Shown piece after piece: positions 1 to 5,626 of a stretch of 8,872 nt of DNA. The stretch spans positions 1 to 8,872 of the forward strand of contig JBNKDD010000237.1 of assembly GCA_050288085.1 (NCBI GenBank), in the 5' to 3' direction. The translations under genes and the position numbers were made by a program. The notes under the pieces were generated by a model. It was not told the origin of the DNA and made no database searches. It saw only the letters and a list, made by a program, of their open reading frames with translations. The DNA is from JBNKDD01 sp050288085. Its GTDB lineage: Bacteria; Chloroflexota; Anaerolineae; Aggregatilineales; UBA3940. Within the stretch, counting starts at the first letter, position 1; every line of letters begins with the position of its first letter.

Positions 1-327
1 TTCGTCGTTGGGCTTAATGGCGAGTGCTTTTTCGTAACATCTTTCGGCCTCGTCCAGGTTATCGAGTTTACGCTGTGTGATGCCATAATAACGCCACGCG
101 ACAACACTGTTTTTATCCGCCTTGACTGAATGTTCGTGGGCTTCCACGGCTTTATCAAAACGGTCTAATTGGCTGTAGGCGTATCCCAATGTGGCATAGA
201 CCAGGGCCTTATCGTAGATTTTGACCCCTGCTTTTAACCCGGCTTCGCATTCCTCAACGACGGTTAAGTAGTCTCGTTTCCGGTCGGCTTCAAATGCCTG
301 CCTGATATGCTGATCCCCTCGCGCCAT
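1..327 (-). CDS. TPR-repeat protein, N-terminal part (cut by window start)
   Basis: The frame is open from an ATG at 327 to the window edge, giving 109 visible residues; the C-terminus lies outside. Two tandem tetratricopeptide repeats are readable at about residues 41-74 (starting ALVYATLGYAYSQLDRFDKA) and 75-108 (VVAWRYYGITQRKLDNLDEA). They carry the usual small/aromatic pattern (Gly-Tyr-Ala at 48-50, Ala at 60, Ala at 101) and end in Pro-Asn-Asp. The first 36 residues look helical and may be a degenerate repeat. There is no signal peptide, so the protein is probably cytoplasmic. TPRs bind other proteins; the partner cannot be deduced. The start is supported by a GAGAGG ribosome-binding site 7-8 bases upstream. 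The gene is divergent from the membrane protein starting at 435. Confidence 0.85.
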   Translation of the reverse strand, partial: MARGDQHIRQAFEADRKRDYLTVVEECEAGLKAGVKIYDKALVYATLGYAYSQLDRFDKAVEAHEHSVKADKNSVVAWRYYGITQRKLDNLDEAERCYEKALAIKPNDE

Positions 328-342
328 GCTGTTACCTCTCAG

Positions 343-354
343 TTGATCGATCAA
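343..354. repeat. 12-bp perfect palindrome in the divergent intergenic region
   Basis: TTGATCGATCAA is a perfect palindrome. It lies between an AT-rich segment (355-370) that could hold the leftward promoter and the ribosome-binding site of the TPR gene. It could be an operator for a dimeric regulator acting on the leftward gene, or chance. Only one copy was seen. Confidence 0.35.
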
Positions 355-373
355 TAAAACTATTCTATACGCA

Positions 374-402
374 TCAATTTTCTGGGCCAAGCGTGGTAAA
401 AT
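374..402 (+). promoter_or_regulatory. Possible extended -10 promoter for the 435-3133 operon
   Basis: TAAAAT at 397-402 is preceded by TG at 394-395, giving the extended -10 pattern TGnTAAAAT. The -35 candidate at 374-379 (TCAATT) is weak, at 17-bp spacing. Transcription would begin near 408, leaving a leader of about 27 bases before the ATG at 435. The assignment rests on pattern only. Confidence 0.4.
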
Positions 403-434
403 AGCTGCAAACCACCAAATAGGGCAGGGATGAA

Positions 435-1181
435 ATGAGAAAATATACACAGGCTGCGTTCAAACCTACATCAAAACTGGTTCGCTGGCTGGCGATCCTA
501 TTGGCGATCCTGGCGGTGGCGCTGTTGGCGCTGGCCGCCTGGGAGATCGTCGTGAGTGAAGTCTTGCAGCGCTCGGTCCTGGATTTGTATCTCAATCAGG
601 GCTACACCCTGGAGGATGTTAATGCAACCCTCCTGAGAATGCAGGCGCTCGGTGTAGGGACTTACCGGTTTGTGAGTATCTTCCTGATGGCAATCGTGCC
701 GGTGATCCTGGGGATTACGGTTCTGCGTATCATCTGGCTGAATCGCACCTGCCAAAATCTGGATGCCCTGGGCCTGCTCTGGGATCAACCCGGACTCCGG
801 TCGCCGTCGCGGGTGATGAATGTCGTCATCATGCTGATCGAAAGCCCGGTGCTGATGCCGGTCTTTACCCAGTCCATCTGGAAGATGCTCAAAGAGGAGA
901 GTCTTGCCAGCCCGGACGAAGAACCTACCAATTGGCTCCGGCTGATCTGGAGCAGTTGGGGTTTGGCGTGGGGGTTCATTGCGGCGTTTGGCCTGTGTGT
1001 ATATCTGGCCTACCTGATCACTCCGACCGACCCGGCGGGCAACTGGCTGGATATCTCCCAGATCGCCCTGGGGATGTTCGGGATCGGCTGGGCGTATACG
1101 GTCTACCGGATTGCCCGGCATGTTTCCGCTGTTCAGACACGCATGGCCGACCGATCGAATCGGCAGGAGCAGTTACTATGA
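435..1181 (+). CDS. DUF4328-like integral membrane protein
   Basis: This is a 248-residue protein with four likely membrane segments: about 17-40, 77-101, 170-195 and 208-227. A loop after the second segment (WLNRTCQNLDALG, 101-113) and a following helix with a conserved-looking Pro and Trp (138-149) resemble the DUF4328 family, whose typical core is a W-x-x-R-x-x-x-N-x-x-x-L-G stretch after a TM helix. The family has no established biochemical function. The start at 435 has AGGGCAGGG five bases upstream. A two-codon ORF, ATG AAA TGA, begins at 430 and overlaps the start, but is probably incidental. The stop overlaps the start of the next gene (ATGA, 1178-1181), so the two are translationally coupled. 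A role beside the surface lipoprotein, for example sensing or export, is inference. Confidence 0.75.
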   Translation: MRKYTQAAFKPTSKLVRWLAILLAILAVALLALAAWEIVVSEVLQRSVLDLYLNQGYTLEDVNATLLRMQALGVGTYRFVSIFLMAIVPVILGITVLRIIWLNRTCQNLDALGLLWDQPGLRSPSRVMNVVIMLIESPVLMPVFTQSIWKMLKEESLASPDEEPTNWLRLIWSSWGLAWGFIAAFGLCVYLAYLITPTDPAGNWLDISQIALGMFGIGWAYTVYRIARHVSAVQTRMADRSNRQEQLL

Positions 1182-3133
1182 CATCGCGTTTATCGTTGAT
1201 CTTGAGTATGCTGGCCGTATTGCTGATCACGTTGAGCGGCTGCGCTGGGGCAACGCCAACTCTCGATCCGACTGCCACCAACCCGCCCAATCCGACCTCA
1301 ACGCCTACTGAAACACCCTCTCCGCCGGCGGAATTACCAACACCTACTCCCTCCGAAACGCCGATTCCGCTGCCCACACTTGACCTGGATATCGATGTGC
1401 CGCTCATTGACGTTATCGATAATCTCCCGGAGAATGCACTGGCGAGATTCGGAATCAGCGGGTCGTTTGTTCAGTTCGTGCCATTCCCTGATCACTCCGG
1501 CATTATTCTGTGGTCTACCACTGGTGTTTACGCTTATCGCTTGCCCGGCTTTGAACCGCTGTGGCGGCAGTACCTCAATCCGGCACCGAACCGGATCAAG
1601 GTATCAGAGGATAGCAGCCTTGTGACTGCTTATGTCGGGGTGTCAGATAGTTGTGGCATAGATGCTTTTGTCTTCGATGCGGAAACCGGGCAACTGGTTG
1701 AGCAGGATTCTTTTGGGGGCAGTGGTACCTGGACAACAGGTGTTGGTTCAATTCAAGCCATTGAACGTGAACCGGAAGAGGTTGACGGCGAGTTTGTACC
1801 CGTCATTGAAGTCTACGATGATGATGTATATCTGGGCCGCCTGGATGTACCAACTACTTTATCATTCGCGTCCTTATTCACATCCCTTAGTTATATTTCA
1901 CCTGATGGACAGTATGTTGCTGTTGACATGTTTGGCGAGAATACCCTCTATATGTTCCAGCTCCCATCACTTGAATTGCTTTATTCACTAAATTACCCGG
2001 ATGATAATCAATGGGGGGCATTTGGTAGCAATCCACTGTTTAGCGTCGATGGGAAATATATATCCTATATTGGTGAGAAGATGCGGTTAAACGTCTTGCT
2101 GGCGGAAACCGGCGAACAGGTTTATCAGTCTGAGATGACCGTTAGCCAGTACTTATGGACGCCAAATGCGCTGTTACTTGCCAACGACTTATCGTTATTT
2201 AGGGTCATCGCGATTGACGACTGGTCAGAAGTTTACTTCCAGGAGAGAGTAACAAATGCACGGTTTGATCTTTCCCCGGATGGAAAACAGATAGCAGTAG
2301 GGTACTCACGCGGCATTATGGCGTTCGATGCCGAGAGTCTTGAGTTTGAATATGATATCCCCGGTGTTGGCAATATTATGTGGCCCGAAGACAGCGACTT
2401 GTTGATAGGCAACTATAACACTCTCGTCGACCGTGGAAGCGGCGAGCCGTTGTTTACCCCGCTTGATGATGCTACTATCGGTGTGGTCGAAGGGGGAAAG
2501 GTCTATTTGTTGGTCGATGACCGGTTGCTGATCGTCGATCTTGCTCAAGAAAAAGCCGTTGACGGGGTGCGTTACTCAATTGAACCGGAAAGCATGCAAT
2601 GGGCAGTAGACGAGGATGCACTGATCATAGAGACAGAATCGGGGACATGGCTCTGGTCAGAAACAACAAACGATCTACGTTTAATCGAAACTCCGCCGGA
2701 AGCACAATCAAGACTCACAGAGTTTGGTTCAGCAGGTGTTTTTGATCCGGCAGGGCCATATCCATCGCCCGATGGTGAGATTTATGCTTTGGCTGTTAAT
2801 GATGGATATTGTGCTGATGGTCCTTGCAGTGGCGGATGTGGTTATAACTCGTCAGCGCTTCAATTATATCAAGGTGAAGATGAAGAGCCCTTCGCCGAAT
2901 ATTCGTTTAATTTAGGTGTCACAACAATGGCCTGGTCATCGGATGGTGAATTGATGGCTCTCGGCCACCCTGATCGGATCAGCATCATTGATCCTGACAC
3001 CGGAGAAACCCTTCAAATGCTGGAAGGGCATACGGGCGAGATCACAGGTTTGCTTTTCTCGCCGGATGGGTCGCGGCTGGCATCCACATCATGGGATGGG
3101 ACGATCATCATCTGGTCGATTGGTGATGCCTAG
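1178..3133 (+). CDS. WD40-like beta-propeller lipoprotein
   Basis: This is a 651-residue secreted lipoprotein. Residues 1-22 form a lipoprotein signal peptide: basic at Arg4, then a hydrophobic core, then lipobox LSGC with Cys22 as the lipidation site. There is no Asp at +2. Residues 25-68 are a Thr/Pro/Ser-rich spacer. The rest is a beta-propeller of degenerate blades. The clearest SPDG-type turns are at about residues 366-369 (LSPDGKQIAV), 585-590 (WSSDGE) and 628-631 (FSPDGSRLAS), and the last blade is a canonical WD40 repeat (GHTGEI ... WDGTIIIWS). A Cys cluster at 545, 550 and 554 lies in one blade, with one other Cys at 159. The frame is open upstream to 932, but the ATG at 1178 is chosen because it has AGGAG eight bases upstream, gives the signal peptide, and overlaps the upstream stop by four bases. 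Propellers of this kind usually bind proteins or ligands; no enzymatic site is visible. Confidence 0.9.
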   Translation: MTSRLSLILSMLAVLLITLSGCAGATPTLDPTATNPPNPTSTPTETPSPPAELPTPTPSETPIPLPTLDLDIDVPLIDVIDNLPENALARFGISGSFVQFVPFPDHSGIILWSTTGVYAYRLPGFEPLWRQYLNPAPNRIKVSEDSSLVTAYVGVSDSCGIDAFVFDAETGQLVEQDSFGGSGTWTTGVGSIQAIEREPEEVDGEFVPVIEVYDDDVYLGRLDVPTTLSFASLFTSLSYISPDGQYVAVDMFGENTLYMFQLPSLELLYSLNYPDDNQWGAFGSNPLFSVDGKYISYIGEKMRLNVLLAETGEQVYQSEMTVSQYLWTPNALLLANDLSLFRVIAIDDWSEVYFQERVTNARFDLSPDGKQIAVGYSRGIMAFDAESLEFEYDIPGVGNIMWPEDSDLLIGNYNTLVDRGSGEPLFTPLDDATIGVVEGGKVYLLVDDRLLIVDLAQEKAVDGVRYSIEPESMQWAVDEDALIIETESGTWLWSETTNDLRLIETPPEAQSRLTEFGSAGVFDPAGPYPSPDGEIYALAVNDGYCADGPCSGGCGYNSSALQLYQGEDEEPFAEYSFNLGVTTMAWSSDGELMALGHPDRISIIDPDTGETLQMLEGHTGEITGLLFSPDGSRLASTSWDGTIIIWSIGDA

Positions 3134-3393
3134 ACTTTTATCCGCGAGAGGATAACCACCACAGCGATGATCGAGGCAAAGCACACGTACCCGCCCAGAT
3201 CGGCCAGCGATAATTCAACGATGAAAGCGGCCAATCCTATCAATGCTGCCAGGGCCAGGTAGATTAAATTGGTCAGCCGTGATAATCTTGAACCGGCTCC
3301 CATGTTCTTCTTAGCAAGATCGGGATCAGTTTTTGTGAAGGGGCTGACCAGGCTGCCCCACCGCGATGATAAGGTTTCGTTGATTCTTCCCAT
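3130..3393 (-). CDS. Small two-TM membrane protein controlled by leader RNA copy B
   Basis: This 87-residue protein is not recognised as a known family. It has a polar, basic N-terminus (1-40), a first TM helix at about 41-60 (TNLIYLALAALIGLAAF), a short LADLGG turn, and a second TM helix at about 66-84 ending in Ser-Arg-Ile-Lys-Val. The frame is open to 3459, but those extra 22 codons run through the terminator and aptamer of leader RNA copy B. The start is therefore placed at 3393, where GGGAG sits six bases upstream. The leader's U-tract ends only 14 bases before this ATG, so transcription attenuation would switch this gene specifically. The gene is last in the antiporter/MpsC block and converges with the lipoprotein gene, sharing CTAG at the two stops. 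A role in cation transport or membrane-potential upkeep is inference from context. Confidence 0.7.
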   Translation of the reverse strand: MGRINETLSSRWGSLVSPFTKTDPDLAKKNMGAGSRLSRLTNLIYLALAALIGLAAFIVELSLADLGGYVCFASIIAVVVILSRIKV

Positions 3394-3407
3394 TTGATTC
3401 TCCCAAC

Positions 3408-3448
3408 AAAAAAGCCGGTGACGCTCCCGTTTTGGGAGTATCACCGGC
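3408..3448 (-). terminator. Intrinsic terminator of leader RNA copy B (attenuator)
   Basis: Read on the minus strand, an 8-bp GC-rich outer stem (GCCGGUGA with UCACCGGC) continues into a 5-bp inner stem (CUCCC with GGGAG) around a loop rich in A. A run of six U follows. This is a textbook Rho-independent terminator lying upstream, not downstream, of a gene start (ATG at 3393), as in riboswitch attenuators. Its 5' arm begins inside the conserved 3' end of the aptamer (GCCGG), so the two folds cannot coexist fully. Confidence 0.85.
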
Positions 3449-3503
3449 CTACTCTGCAACCAGTCTGCTTCTGTCGAGAAGCTTACTCTTTGCCCGGTCT
3501 ACC
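3445..3503 (-). promoter_or_regulatory. Riboswitch-like leader RNA, copy B (cation-sensing candidate)
   Basis: On the minus strand the element reads GGUAGACCGGGCAAAGAGUA, then a hairpin, then GACUGGUUGCAGAGUAGGCC. The core pairs GCAA (3493-3490) with UUGC (3459-3456), then AGU (3487-3485) with ACU (3464-3462), then a 6-bp apical stem GCUUCU/AGAAGC (3482-3477 with 3472-3467) around a four-base loop. Two 2x2 purine-rich internal loops separate these helices. YGG/CCG pairing could close the base and would compete with the terminator arm. Copy A at 5458-5520 has the same geometry. The form, duplication and placement fit a metabolite or ion riboswitch. The Na+-I (DUF1646) class is suggested by the neighbouring antiporter and MpsC genes, not by a verified consensus match. 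Confidence 0.7.
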
Positions 3504-3514
3504 GCAGTGATAAA

Positions 3515-3537
3515 CGACGGGATAAAACGGCCCGTCG
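3515..3537 (-). terminator. Hairpin between mpsC-like gene and RNA copy B (weak terminator candidate)
   Basis: CGACGGG and CCCGTCG form a perfect 7-bp stem with a 9-base loop. On the minus strand it is followed by UUUAUC, a short and interrupted U-tract. It lies 21 bases past the MpsC-like stop codon and 11 bases before the conserved part of RNA copy B. It could end transcription from the mpsC promoter, protect the mRNA end, or be a peripheral helix of the leader RNA. Confidence 0.45.
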
Positions 3538-3547
3538 CATTTTGATC

Positions 3548-3568
3548 AGCCAGTTATGTTATCTGGCT
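3548..3568 (-). repeat. Inverted repeat spanning the MpsC-like stop codon
   Basis: AGCCAG and CTGGCT form a 6-bp inverted repeat around nine A/T-rich bases that contain the TAA stop at 3559-3561. It would place the stop codon in a hairpin loop. Together with the 3515-3537 hairpin it makes two consecutive stem-loops ahead of RNA copy B. Confidence 0.4.
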
Positions 3569-3975
3569 CCGTAAAGTTTTTCTACGTCTCTATCGACCGT
3601 AAATACCACGACCCGTTCACCGGTTCGGGTGCTGATGTCCTTGTGCATACTGATAATTTTGCAGCCCACGATTTCTTCGACGACTTCGTCCAGCAAATCG
3701 CGGGAGATATCAAAGAGCTGGCGGCGGCTCTCTTTGACCAGTGCCCGGCCTTTGGACGTTTCGGCCAGTTTTAATTCGGCGGGCGATAAGACCCCCCGCA
3801 GCCGGACGATGATCATATCCTCTATAAAAAAGGTGCGGGCTTCTAACGGGCCGCGTCCGATGTGATCTTTCTCGAAGCGGATCATGGCATTTGTCAATTC
3901 CGCTTCTACCTGCCCGCGTGTCTTGGAGATATCGCTATAAACCATAATACCTTCAGTCATTAATCTATCACTCAT
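3559..3975 (-). CDS. MpsC-family (DUF2294) protein
   Basis: The 138-residue product matches the DUF2294/MpsC domain as remembered across Firmicutes and others. Hallmarks run in order: KTRGQVEAELTNAM (18-31), F-E-K-D-H-I-G-R-G-P (33-42), the strand FFIEDMIIVRLRGVLSPAE (48-66), the central helix with GRALVKESRRQL (75-86), and the end pattern HKDISTRTGERVVVFTVDRD (110-129). MpsC is named for the Staphylococcus aureus MpsABC system, in which MpsAB is a cation- and membrane-potential-linked inorganic carbon transport system; MpsC itself has no defined reaction. No TM helix is seen, so it is probably cytoplasmic. The start is uncertain: the ATG at 3975 has GGAG ten bases upstream, but the ATG at 3945 (MVYSD) has AAGG four bases upstream and better suits the promoter at 3990-4018. 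The gene follows the antiporter after 109 bases. Confidence 0.85.
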   Translation of the reverse strand: MSDRLMTEGIMVYSDISKTRGQVEAELTNAMIRFEKDHIGRGPLEARTFFIEDMIIVRLRGVLSPAELKLAETSKGRALVKESRRQLFDISRDLLDEVVEEIVGCKIISMHKDISTRTGERVVVFTVDRDVEKLYGAR

Positions 3976-3989
3976 AATACTTCAGCTCC

Positions 3990-4018
3990 AAATTAAACAG
4001 CCATACTTTACAAGTCAA
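3990..4018 (-). promoter_or_regulatory. Sigma70-like promoter for the MpsC-like gene
   Basis: On the minus strand TTGACT (4018-4013) and TAATTT (3995-3990) are separated by exactly 17 bases, a strong vegetative-type match in the gap between the antiporter and the MpsC-like gene. Transcription would start near 3983, leaving about eight bases before the ATG at 3975 and excluding its GGAG site (3989-3986) from the mRNA. It would leave about 38 bases before the ATG at 3945. It lets the downstream genes escape the control of leader RNA copy A. Confidence 0.5.
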
Positions 4019-4084
4019 CCAATTCGGCAGCCTGCCATTGATCTTAACGTGCGAACACTATCTCATTCAACTGGCCGTTTTGTC

Positions 4085-5389
4085 TCATATTCTGCTGCCA
4101 TCTGATAATGCCCGATCCTCCGAAAAACCGCGTGCCCTCTGTGGGGGTGTTTCCTGGCAGGGATCGTCCTCTGCCAGACCAATCTCGCCAGCTCGTTTGA
4201 TGGCGAGCTTGACACCAAACGGGCCAAAAACCTCTACCACGACGGTGGTGGCCGTAATCACGGTGATCACCAGGGCTCCCAGAGCTTGACCTTCTGTACC
4301 GGTCTGACCAAAACGGGCGGCACTGTCCAGCGCCAATCCGATGGCGACGCCGCCCTGGGTCAGCAGGGCCAGGCCGAGATTGTTTCTGATCGCCGGTTCT
4401 GCCCCGCCGATTGTCCCACCGAACCACGCCCCGGCGAACTTACCGGAACTACGGAGTATGATATAGGCAATGCCTATTGCGCCCATCGTCAAGAACTCGT
4501 GGATGTGAAGGCGTGCTCCTGCCAGTGCGAAGAACAGCACATAGATGATCGGCCCAACTCGCTCGATGGTAGACCGGATATACAGCCCGTTCTCTGAGTT
4601 GAGATTGACGACCACAAATCCCATAGTCATGGTGGTCAATATCAGGGAAAGGCCCAGAGGGGCTGCCAGTCCCGCACATACAAAGACCGCGCCAATCGGG
4701 AGCACAATCGAGTCGTGCTCATCGGGGGAATTGAGGAAGCGCTGCATCAACTTATTCAGGATGAGGCCAAATAAGGCTCCGACCAGCAGCGATCCGCCGA
4801 TCTCAGTGACGGGCAGGATCAACATCTCTGAAACTACAATAGCGCTGCCGCTCAATAAGGATTCCGCAAAGACAGCCGCAATCGAGAACAGCAGGAGCGC
4901 AATCGCATCATCTATGCCGAGTACCGTCCGTAAGGTAGTTGTCAGCGGGCCTTCGGCTTTGTATTCACACAATACCTCGACAGTGGCGGCGGGTGCGGTA
5001 GCCGAGGCCAACGATCCGAATATCAAGGTGGCGGGTAGGGAGCCGGTCAGAATATAGATTCCTGCTCCGACCAGGAGAAAAGCACCAAAGGCTTCAAAGA
5101 TGACAATCGGTATGATGCACTTGCCCACCTTTTTTAATTCCTCAAAGCGCAGGTGCCCGCCGATGTCAAAGCCGATCAGACCTAATGCCAGTTCACTGAT
5201 AAAGGTGAGGCTGCCGTTCAATTCTCCCGGAATAAGGTTGAGCAGGGATGGCCCCAGAATCAGCCCTGCCGCAATATAGCCAACGACCTGTGGAGACCCT
5301 AATCGTCGTAGGATGCGGCCTATCCCAAAGGCAGCTGTCAGGGCTATCCCGATACGGGCAAGAGTAGTTACTTCAAAAACAGTATGCAT
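4085..5389 (-). CDS. CPA2-family cation/proton antiporter (Kef/NapA type)
   Basis: This 434-residue inner-membrane protein has about 12-13 hydrophobic helices. The N-terminal GIGRILRRLGSPQVVGYIAAG (22-42) is the classic CPA2 motif. TM4 carries ATAPAATVEVL (130-140) and TM5 carries GIDDAIALLLF (158-168). The Asp160-Asp161 pair corresponds to the proton/cation-binding DD of electrogenic antiporters such as NapA. A Lys at 317 (RSSGKFAGAW) matches the TM10 lysine that forms a salt bridge with the DD pair in that group. These features favour Na+(Li+)/H+ exchange over KefB/KefC-type K+ efflux, although the exact ion is inferred. The protein ends with a hydrophilic tail (about 402-434) and has no TrkA-N/RCK domain. 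The ATG at 5389 has only a weak AAAG ribosome-binding site. Leader RNA copy A and its terminator end 31 bases upstream, so expression is probably attenuated. Confidence 0.9.
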   Translation of the reverse strand: MHTVFEVTTLARIGIALTAAFGIGRILRRLGSPQVVGYIAAGLILGPSLLNLIPGELNGSLTFISELALGLIGFDIGGHLRFEELKKVGKCIIPIVIFEAFGAFLLVGAGIYILTGSLPATLIFGSLASATAPAATVEVLCEYKAEGPLTTTLRTVLGIDDAIALLLFSIAAVFAESLLSGSAIVVSEMLILPVTEIGGSLLVGALFGLILNKLMQRFLNSPDEHDSIVLPIGAVFVCAGLAAPLGLSLILTTMTMGFVVVNLNSENGLYIRSTIERVGPIIYVLFFALAGARLHIHEFLTMGAIGIAYIILRSSGKFAGAWFGGTIGGAEPAIRNNLGLALLTQGGVAIGLALDSAARFGQTGTEGQALGALVITVITATTVVVEVFGPFGVKLAIKRAGEIGLAEDDPCQETPPQRARGFSEDRALSDGSRI

Positions 5390-5420
5390 TTTTAAACTTT
5401 CAGACCATCTGCGTATAGAT

Positions 5421-5460
5421 AAAAAAAGACGACGATTCTCCCCTATTTGGGACAGTCGTC
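5421..5460 (-). terminator. Intrinsic terminator of leader RNA copy A (attenuator)
   Basis: On the minus strand a 6-bp GACGAC/GUCGUC stem (5460-5455 with 5433-5428) encloses an internal loop and a 4-bp UCCC/GGGA inner stem, then seven U (5427-5421). It lies upstream of the antiporter start (5389), so it is an attenuator rather than a gene-end terminator. Its sequence differs from the copy B terminator while its layout is the same. Confidence 0.85.
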
Positions 5461-5520
5461 GGTCTACTCTGCAACCAGTCCTCTTCTAATTAGAAGACTA
5501 CTCTTTGCCCAGTCTACATC
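5458..5520 (-). promoter_or_regulatory. Riboswitch-like leader RNA, copy A (cation-sensing candidate)
   Basis: On the minus strand the element reads GUAGACUGGGCAAAGAGUAG, a hairpin, then GGACUGGUUGCAGAGUAGACC. Helices match copy B position for position: GCAA (5508-5505) with UUGC (5474-5471), AGU (5502-5500) with ACU (5479-5477), and an apical UCUUCU/AGAAGA stem (5497-5492 with 5487-5482) around a four-base loop. The core is 38 nt in both copies. The first apical pair changes from G-C in copy B to U-A here, so pairing is kept while sequence changes. The flanking strands YGG and CCG also keep pairing, as U-G here and C-G in copy B. It immediately precedes the antiporter's attenuator. The ligand is unknown; Na+ is the leading candidate from gene context. 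Confidence 0.7.
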
Positions 5521-5526
5521 GCATAT

Positions 5527-5563
5527 CTTGGGTGTATTCAGTTAATATATGGTCTGACCCAAG
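5527..5563. repeat. 7-bp inverted repeat in the divergent promoter region
   Basis: CTTGGGT (5527-5533) and ACCCAAG (5557-5563) are perfect inverted repeats, 30 bp apart start to start, about three helical turns. The region between is AT-rich, and the right arm abuts the TATAAT at 5564. A further TTGGG at 5575-5579 could pair with the same arm. It may be an operator shared by the antiporter block and the SDR gene, or a leader RNA helix. Confidence 0.35.
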
Positions 5564-5569
5564 TATAAT
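5542..5569 (+). promoter_or_regulatory. Possible promoter for the SDR gene
   Basis: A consensus TATAAT lies at 5564-5569, with a weak -35 candidate TTAATA at 5542-5547 (16-bp spacing). Transcription would start near 5576, giving a leader of about 50 bases. The minus strand here reads TATTAT and TATATT, which could serve the antiporter transcript, but no good -35 box accompanies them. Confidence 0.45.
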
Positions 5570-5626
5570 AGATTTTGGGCAGTTTGCCATATAACGGATT
5601 CCTAACAACAAGGACAGCATCTACGC

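Noticed and set aside
498..1121. 207-residue antisense reading frame
   Set aside because: It is a Pro/Gln/Arg/His-rich shadow opposite the membrane-protein gene, with no recognisable domain.
932..1177. Longer N-terminus for the lipoprotein frame
   Set aside because: It runs inside the upstream membrane-protein gene in another frame, and the ATG at 1178 has an AGGAG site and begins a clear lipoprotein signal peptide.
3394..3459. 22-codon extension of the small membrane protein
   Set aside because: These bases form the terminator stem, U-tract and conserved 3' end of leader RNA copy B, so they are non-coding leader.
4026..4036. GGCAGCCTGCC palindrome after the antiporter stop
   Set aside because: The arms are adjacent with a one-base centre, so no RNA hairpin can form, and no U-tract follows; not called a terminator.
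4044..4679. Alternative frames within and opposite the antiporter gene
   Set aside because: They have low-complexity Arg/Gly/Pro composition and overlap a well-supported antiporter.
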